Assembly (NCBI GenBank): GCA_020831635.1
Contig: JAFIGC010000011.1
Span: forward strand, 1-64,000
Source of the DNA: Verrucomicrobiota bacterium
GTDB lineage: Bacteria > Verrucomicrobiota > Kiritimatiellia > SS1-B-03-39 > UBA6053
DNA: 64,000 nucleotides
Direction of reading: 5' to 3'
In this document: piece after piece, positions 59,531 to 64,000 of the stretch
How positions within the stretch are numbered: the stretch's first letter is position 1
Layout: the number at the start of each line of letters is the position of its first letter
Notes under the pieces: model-generated
What the model was told of the DNA's origin: nothing
The model's input: the letters and a program-made list of their open reading frames with translations, nothing else
The model's database searches: none
Program-made: the position numbers and the translations under genes

Positions 59531-60702
59531 GTTCTCCTTAAGGTTTCCAATAAATTTGCGAATTTGGGAACGCCCAACGCCCCGCGCAGGGCGTCGCGTT
59601 CGTGCCAGCCTTGGGTTTCGTCGGCCGGGACGCCATCCCCCCACAGCACGAAAGGGGCTCGGCCTTTCTCGGGCCGCCCCCGATTGCGCACGCCGGCGGA
59701 TAGCAACAAGAGGCGCGCATGGGGCTGGTCCTCCAAGATGGCGCGGATCGGACCGGTGACATAATAGTCGATTGCATCCAAACGTCGAACCTTTTCTTCG
59801 GGTCCTTCGGCCTGATCGCGTGCAAACGGAGCCGGGATCCAGACCGTGATTTCATCACAACGCCCCATCATCTCCAAAAACGCGCCCACGTCAAAGGCGG
59901 CGTCGATCTGGTTCAAGCCATAGGGGTTTTCCATGTCCAGAGCCTCAATCCCAAGAGCCTTGGCCAGCCCCAAGGCCAAAGGTTCGCAACTAACCAAGGC
60001 TTTGCGATGGGCTTGCGGGTGTCGGGTGACGCCGGACAGGGAACCGCCACTCCACATCCAAATGCCATTCAAAGGGTTTTCACCCAGATCCAGGCGGACC
60101 TGATTGATGGCGTGGGTACGAAGAACTTCCTCCGCCACCCGGTGCACGGTTTCCAGAGGCGCCGGCAGGCGGCGGCGGAGTTTGCTCATGGATTTGCCCA
60201 CCACATCCGCGGGGGTGAGGCTGTCGAGGTTGCCAATCTCCAACAGGGGCAGGTCCACCACAAAACGCCCTTTCCCAAAAGACGCCAGCCGTACCGTGGG
60301 GGACAATTCCACGCGCAGGGCATCCCCCAAGGCCTCGAGCAAAGCGTTTTGCTCGCTCAGGGCATGGGGAAATGCCGCGCAGGTGATGACGTCATCCATA
60401 CAGGTCACGAAATGGCCGAGGGCACGGTAACGGGAGGAATCCGGATCCCAACCGAGGGAACGGCCCGCCAGCGGCCCCCAGCGCACGCGGTCCAATTCCA
60501 CGCCCTCGTCTCGGTAGACTTCCCCCAGCATGGACATGGAGTGGGAAGATTGACGGGCGGTAAACTTCAAAGCCCCTCCCCGCCCCTCCTCGGCCAGCGC
60601 GCGGGCGTGCGGACAACGGGCGGTCTCCAGCGGGGTTTGATCCCGCAGCGCCGAACTGGGAAAGTCGGCGGCGGCATCCACCATCAAAATCACTTTTTTC
60701 AT
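59527..60702 (-). CDS. ApgM/proposed homoserine-kinase-like protein with degenerate active site
   Basis: This 391-residue alkaline-phosphatase-superfamily protein of the archaeal-type phosphoglycerate mutase group. Between hom and lysC such proteins are proposed to replace ThrB as homoserine kinase (TIGR02535 type). The fold signature is kept: TPLETARCPHARALAEEGRG, NQVRLDLGENPLNGIWMW and ALGHFVTC. But catalytic sites look lost. The PGSDxAxLSxLG motif reads RQSSHSMSMLG. The APDxxGH metal ligands read APFARDQ. DHxTP reads AGVRNRG. Only the N-terminal Asp (MVDAAADFP) remains. It may be a pseudoenzyme or use a changed chemistry. ATG overlaps lysC. Confidence 0.72.
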   Translation of the reverse strand: MKKVILMVDAAADFPSSALRDQTPLETARCPHARALAEEGRGGALKFTARQSSHSMSMLGEVYRDEGVELDRVRWGPLAGRSLGWDPDSSRYRALGHFVTCMDDVITCAAFPHALSEQNALLEALGDALRVELSPTVRLASFGKGRFVVDLPLLEIGNLDSLTPADVVGKSMSKLRRRLPAPLETVHRVAEEVLRTHAINQVRLDLGENPLNGIWMWSGGSLSGVTRHPQAHRKALVSCEPLALGLAKALGIEALDMENPYGLNQIDAAFDVGAFLEMMGRCDEITVWIPAPFARDQAEGPEEKVRRLDAIDYYVTGPIRAILEDQPHARLLLLSAGVRNRGRPEKGRAPFVLWGDGVPADETQGWHERDALRGALGVPKFANLLETLRRT

Positions 60703-60715
60703 GAGAGAAATCCCC

Positions 60716-62020
60716 TCAAGAACTCAGCTCCTCCACGCGATACCGCACAATGCCTTCGCCCACGTCGGGCATGGCCGCAAGTTCGGCAAGCGCCAGGGTG
60801 ATATCGGCCATGCGGGCCTCGCCGGTGAGGACCACCACGGGAATGAATTCGTGGGCCTGATGCGCTTCTTTTTGCATGAGCGCGGTGATGGTAATGCCGC
60901 GGTCGCCCAGGACTTTGGCCACTTTGGCCAGGGTGCCGGGACGGTCGCGTAGCGGCAAACGCAAATACGAACGCTCCATGCGATCCCCCACGGGCAGAAG
61001 CCGGGGCGGCGGATTGGGCGCCCACTGCAAGGGAATCCGGTCCGTGGCGCCACTGGTGATGTTGAGGGCCACGTCCACCACATCTGCCACCACGGCGCTG
61101 GCGGTGGGCAGGCTGCCCGCGCCGCGTCCGTAGTACAAGGTTTCCCCCACCACGGCCCCATTCACCTGTACGGCGTTGAAACTCATGTCGACTTTGCTGA
61201 GCAAGTGGGTCTCCGGCAACAAAGCCGGTTGCACGCCCACTTCCACGGTGTTTTCCAAACGCCGCAGAATGGCCAAAAGCTTCACGCGGTACCCCAGTTC
61301 CGCCGCAAAGGCCACGTCCAAAGGATCAATGTCGCGAATGCCGCTTACGGGTACCTCGTCCAAGGTGATGGGAATGCCGTAGGCGATCTGCGCGAGGATC
61401 ACGGCTTTGTGGGCGGTATCCCAGCCATCGATGTCCAAACTCGGTTCCGCCTCGGCATAGCCCAAATCCTGGGCTTCCTTGAGGACTTCCTCGAAAGAAA
61501 CCTTGTCCCGCTCCATGCGTGTGAGGATGTAATTGCAGGTGCCGTTGAGGATCCCGTGGATTTCGCGAATGGGATTGGCCACCAGACCTTCCCGCAAGGA
61601 TTTGATAATGGGGATGCCCCCGGCCACCGCCGCCTCGAAATACAAGTCCACGCCCGCCTCGGTGGCGGCGGCGATCAGTTCCGGACCATGCACGGCCAGC
61701 AAGGCCTTGTTGGCGGTAACCACCGATTTTCCGGCGGCAAAGGCCAGCAAAATAAACTCCCGGGCAATGCCGGTGCCGCCGATCAGCTCGATGACGATGC
61801 GAATTTCCGGGTCGTTCAGCACTTCCCCGGCATCGGATGTCAAAACCCCTTCGGGAAACGCGATGCCAAAATCGCGGTCAATATTCAGGTCCGCGGCGCG
61901 TTTCAGCACCAAATCCACGCCACTGCGGGCGCGAATGAGATCGCGTTGTTGAAGGAGGGTTTGCGCGGTCCCGGCACCAACCGTGCCCAGACCCAAAATG
62001 CCGACGTGTACAGTTTTCAT
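60716..62020 (-). CDS. hom: homoserine dehydrogenase
   Basis: This 434-residue NAD(P)H-dependent enzyme reduces aspartate semialdehyde to homoserine. The N-terminal Rossmann motif is VGILGLGTVGAGTAQTLLQQ. ANKALLAVHG, EAAVAGGIPIIKSLREGL, GILNGTCNYILTRM and the catalytic region EPSLDIDGWDTAHKAVILA follow. A C-terminal ACT domain (about 350-430; LRLPLRDRPGTLAKVAKVLG) senses threonine. The ATG at 62020 gives the family start; 22 upstream codons are non-homologous. It is the first gene of the minus-strand amino-acid block. Confidence 0.96.
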   Translation of the reverse strand: MKTVHVGILGLGTVGAGTAQTLLQQRDLIRARSGVDLVLKRAADLNIDRDFGIAFPEGVLTSDAGEVLNDPEIRIVIELIGGTGIAREFILLAFAAGKSVVTANKALLAVHGPELIAAATEAGVDLYFEAAVAGGIPIIKSLREGLVANPIREIHGILNGTCNYILTRMERDKVSFEEVLKEAQDLGYAEAEPSLDIDGWDTAHKAVILAQIAYGIPITLDEVPVSGIRDIDPLDVAFAAELGYRVKLLAILRRLENTVEVGVQPALLPETHLLSKVDMSFNAVQVNGAVVGETLYYGRGAGSLPTASAVVADVVDVALNITSGATDRIPLQWAPNPPPRLLPVGDRMERSYLRLPLRDRPGTLAKVAKVLGDRGITITALMQKEAHQAHEFIPVVVLTGEARMADITLALAELAAMPDVGEGIVRYRVEELSS

Positions 62021-62131
62021 AATCGTGTTCGCGTGTGGGCGGATTCCTGAATCCGCAAGGGTTGAAAGCGAAGGCTTCAACCCCAAACAAGCGGAGATTA
62101 CAAGCCAAATCCGGCAATCATTTCAAGACAA

Positions 62132-62151
62132 CGCCCCCGAATTCGGGGGCG
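62132..62151. terminator. perfect 20-bp palindrome, likely terminator of the HTH gene
   Basis: CGCCCCCGAATTCGGGGGCG is self-complementary and lies 29 bp after the end of the HTH/pseudo-receiver gene and 112 bp upstream of the hom start. No strong U-tract follows on the minus strand (TTGTCTTGAAAT), so termination may be partial. Confidence 0.65.
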
Positions 62152-62179
62152 ATGTCGGGCCACACGGCGCAAGCCAGGC

Positions 62180-62824
62180 TTAGCTCTGCACTTGCTTGGC
62201 GACGTTTAACGCGTCACGTATATTGACCAAACGCAGGGGTTTGACCACTTGGCCCACCACTTTGGCCTCCGGCGAAGGCAGGGTGTCTTCGTTCGGACAA
62301 ATCGCCACCACGGGCAGATTGGGGCGCATGGTGTGGATTTGCTTGATGGTGTCTTCGCCGCTCAACCCTTCCAATTGCAAACTCACGAACACCAAGGAAA
62401 TGTTCGCATGCAGGGTGAGCAAATGCATTCCCTCATATCCGGTCTGAGCCACATGGACTTCGGCAAGATCCCTCAAGGCTCTTTCCGCGACGGAACGATC
62501 TTTTTCCTCGCCATCGATGAACAACACCACGGGAAGGGCCGGTTTGGGGTTCGTTTCGGACTTGGGCACAAAACCCACCCGCGCGGCATCCTCTTCGGCT
62601 ATCTGGTTCAAAATATCGGGGACGAACATGCCGTTCTCTTGCATGAAGATCAACAGATCGCCCGGTCGGATTAAATTGGTGCGTCCTGGAGTTTGGTATG
62701 CATCCAACACTCCTTTTTTAACCCAATTGTATACAGTATTTCTGGAAACGCCGCATATTTTCCCGACTTCTGGCACGGAAAGAAAACGCGGTGTAGGCAA
62801 ATTCGACTGTTTTGGTGTTCTCAT
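62180..62824 (-). CDS. HTH (MerR/excisionase-like) regulator with degenerate receiver domain
   Basis: This 214-residue protein has an N-terminal HTH_17/MerR-like DNA-binding domain (LSVPEVGKICGVSRNTVYNW then VKKGVLDAYQTPGRTNLIRP, residues 15-55). It is joined to a C-terminal CheY-like domain (about 98-210). The acidic pair survives in LFIDGEEKDRS and the Lys in QVVKPLRLVN. The phosphoacceptor Asp is missing: DLxLPGxSG reads SLQLEGLSG. It should not respond to phosphorylation and is a pseudo-receiver regulator. AGGGAGA precedes the ATG. It is divergent from the sugar-transferase gene, a likely target. Confidence 0.85.
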   Translation of the reverse strand: MRTPKQSNLPTPRFLSVPEVGKICGVSRNTVYNWVKKGVLDAYQTPGRTNLIRPGDLLIFMQENGMFVPDILNQIAEEDAARVGFVPKSETNPKPALPVVLFIDGEEKDRSVAERALRDLAEVHVAQTGYEGMHLLTLHANISLVFVSLQLEGLSGEDTIKQIHTMRPNLPVVAICPNEDTLPSPEAKVVGQVVKPLRLVNIRDALNVAKQVQS

Positions 62825-62871
62825 ACTAAGTTGTCTCCCTTTTCTGATGAATATGTTTATATTGACTTGAC

Positions 62872-62901
62872 ACTATAAACCAAGTATCTCTTGTTGACAA
62901 G
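62872..62901 (-). promoter_or_regulatory. promoter and possible operator of the HTH gene
   Basis: On the minus strand TTGTCA (62900-62895), a 17-bp spacer and TATAGT (62877-62872) form a near-consensus sigma-70 promoter. The palindrome CTTGT-TG-ACAAG (62890-62901) sits on the -35 box and could be an operator, for instance for autoregulation. A good plus-strand promoter for 62943 is not obvious. Confidence 0.7.
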
Positions 62902-62942
62902 TTATTTTTTTAGAGAATGTTTAAGCTTATCAGAAATTGATT

Positions 62943-63518
62943 ATGAACTGGTCCCATCATCCCACAAAACGGTTTTTGGACGCAGGCTTTGCCTGCTCCC
63001 TGTTACTCATTTTCAGCCCGATTTTCTTGGTCTTGATGCTTGTGGTGGGCATCGGGCTGGGTCGACCATTGTTTTTTCGTCAACCGCGCCCGGGGAAGGA
63101 CGGAGAAATTTTCGAACTGATCAAGTTCCGCACCATGCGAACGGGAGAGGGCACAGACGCGGAACGCATGACCCGACTGGGGCGATTTCTCCGCCACAGC
63201 GGCCTGGACGAGCTGCCCGAACTTTGGAACATTCTCAAGGGGGACATGAGTTTTGTCGGCCCCCGTCCCCTGTTGGTGGAATACCTCCCGCGATACGACG
63301 CCAACCAGGCCCGACGTCACGAGGTTCGCCCCGGGCTGACGGGTTGGGCGCAAATTCACGGCAGAAACCGCTTGTCATGGTCGGAAAAATTTCAGATGGA
63401 TGTTTGGTATGTGGATCACGCCAGCTTCTGGCTGGACCTGAAAATTCTTTTTTTCACGTTCAGTCAATTGCGTTCCGGCGGCGATCCGGCCGAGCCGTTT
63501 TCAGGGAATCCCTCCTGA
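62943..63518 (+). CDS. undecaprenyl-phosphate sugar transferase (PglC-like, bacterial sugar transferase family)
   Basis: This 191-residue monotopic phosphoglycosyl transferase loads the first sugar phosphate on undecaprenyl phosphate. There is one membrane segment (SLLLIFSPIFLVLMLVVGIG), then FRQPRPGKDGEIFELIKFRT with the catalytic Asp-Glu pair region, RHSGLDELPELWNILKGDMS and FVGPRPLLVEYLP, and a final RPGLTGWAQIHGRN. ATG 62943 is preferred to a TTG two codons upstream. The short PglC form (about 200 residues) suggests use in an oligosaccharide or O-glycan pathway with the aminotransferase that follows after 30 bp. Confidence 0.93.
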   Translation: MNWSHHPTKRFLDAGFACSLLLIFSPIFLVLMLVVGIGLGRPLFFRQPRPGKDGEIFELIKFRTMRTGEGTDAERMTRLGRFLRHSGLDELPELWNILKGDMSFVGPRPLLVEYLPRYDANQARRHEVRPGLTGWAQIHGRNRLSWSEKFQMDVWYVDHASFWLDLKILFFTFSQLRSGGDPAEPFSGNPS

Positions 63519-63548
63519 AACATTCCGAAAACCTTTCTGGAAACCTTC

Positions 63549-64000
63549 ATGCGCATTTACCTCTCCCCTCCCCACCAAACCGGAACCGAACTCCAGTTTT
63601 TGCAGGAGGCCTTGGACAGCAACTTTCTGGCCCCGACCGGGCCGATGCTGGATCGCTTTGAAGACGAAATCCGAGAGCGGAGTGGTCGCGCCCATGCCTT
63701 GGCCCTCAACACCGGAACCGCCGCCATACACTTGGCCATTCGCCATTTGATCGATCACAGGCATCCGCGTGAAGACCCGCGCCCCCCTTTGGTGTTGGCC
63801 TCTTCCCTCACCTTTGTCGCCAGCGTCGCCCCCGCCGTGCAACTGGGCTGCGAAGTCCGATTGATCGACGCGGAGTTCGAAAGCTGGACCCTGGATCCGG
63901 TCCTGCTGTCCCATGCCCTCCAAGAAGCCCGGAGCGAATCCCGTCAGGTGTTGTGCGTCATCCCCACGGATCTATACGGCCAACGCTGCGACCTCAAGGC
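63549..64000 (+). CDS. DegT/DnrJ/EryC1-family PLP aminotransferase, cut by the right edge
   Basis: The ATG at 63549 opens a frame that continues past 64000 (150 codons visible). MRIYLSPPHQTGTELQFLQE, SNFLAPTGPMLDRFEDEI and ALALNTGTAAIHLAIR are the DegT start and PLP-binding area, followed by SSLTFVASVAPAVQLGCEVR and IPTDLYGQRCDL just before the Lys region. Such enzymes aminate nucleotide keto-sugars. Paired with the PglC-like transferase, this resembles PglE, suggesting synthesis of a di-N-acetylated bacillosamine-like sugar, which remains an inference. Confidence 0.9.
   Translation, partial: MRIYLSPPHQTGTELQFLQEALDSNFLAPTGPMLDRFEDEIRERSGRAHALALNTGTAAIHLAIRHLIDHRHPREDPRPPLVLASSLTFVASVAPAVQLGCEVRLIDAEFESWTLDPVLLSHALQEARSESRQVLCVIPTDLYGQRCDLK

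Noticed and set aside
62859-62930. Plus-strand promoter TTGACA (62894) for the sugar transferase
   Set aside because: No acceptable -10 hexamer lies 15-19 bp downstream; the same bases make a better minus-strand promoter.
1-64000. tRNA, rRNA, riboswitch
   Set aside because: No cloverleaf, rRNA core motif or recognisable riboswitch core was seen in the intergenic regions, though small RNAs cannot be excluded by eye.

Overview
This window is a stretch of GC-rich chromosome from a diderm (Gram-negative-type) bacterium. Many genes carry Sec signal peptides or lipoboxes, and type II secretion parts and a site-2 protease are present. The gene families, the citramalate synthase / aspartokinase / phosphoglycerate-mutase-like / homoserine dehydrogenase cluster, the verrucomicrobial-style pseudopilins and the mosaic repeats between genes all suggest the PVC superphylum, most likely Verrucomicrobiota. 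That placement is an inference. No rRNA, tRNA or CRISPR array was recognised.

Layout. 1-1200: the edge of a REP-type (Y1/HUH) transposase, an RHS-repeat gene remnant and tandem repeats. 1202-5350: a gspE-gspF-gspG-gspH-like operon; the prepilin peptidase lies far away at 43863. 5683-8841: an unknown secreted protein, dispersed repeats and a DEAD-box RNA helicase. 8997-33607: a 25-kb block, nearly all on the + strand, that is the most unusual part of the window. 33677-37609: nitroreductase, GH29 fucosidase and an RloA/RloB (AbiL-like) putative defence pair. 37748-42901: a large secreted protein, a RAYT transposon with duplicated ends, and an ILEI-domain gene that it appears to have truncated. 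42980-49474: aroE-pilD-aroK, an M50 protease, thioesterase-serS and two unknown genes. 49718-53987: GH28, a tandem-duplicated pseudopilin-like pair embedded in repeats, and a DUF423 gene. 53992-62020: a minus-strand valS, cimA, lysC, apgM-like, hom block for branched-chain and aspartate-family amino acids. 62180-64000: an HTH/pseudo-receiver regulator divergent from sugar-transferase and DegT aminotransferase genes that open a glycan cluster.

The 25-kb block. A promoter-preceded gene encodes a 1,896-residue exported protein with a FecR domain, laminin-G-like folds, one TPR-like motif and three PPC-like domains. A second unit follows as a chain of closely spaced or overlapping genes: a secreted SH3-like/vWA protein, an ABC ATPase, an FtsX-type permease, a formylglycine-generating-enzyme-like protein, two coiled-coil lipoproteins, an S41 protease, three secreted proteins whose mature N-termini share one TPR-like motif, a 1,675-residue exported protein with a glycine-zipper segment and a run of the same motif, and a small membrane protein. 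The vWA-ATPase-permease-FGE-lipoprotein order mirrors ppkA-tagT-tagS-tagR-tagQ, the signalling arm that activates the H1 type VI secretion system of Pseudomonas aeruginosa. Here there is no kinase domain and no T6SS structural gene in the window. My working hypothesis is an envelope-spanning sensing or assembly system built on a Tag-like core; its function is unknown.

Repeats. Several small hairpin families recur between genes, and two of them show compensatory base changes between copies. With two Y1 transposases in the window, REP/RAYT-type dispersal is plausible.
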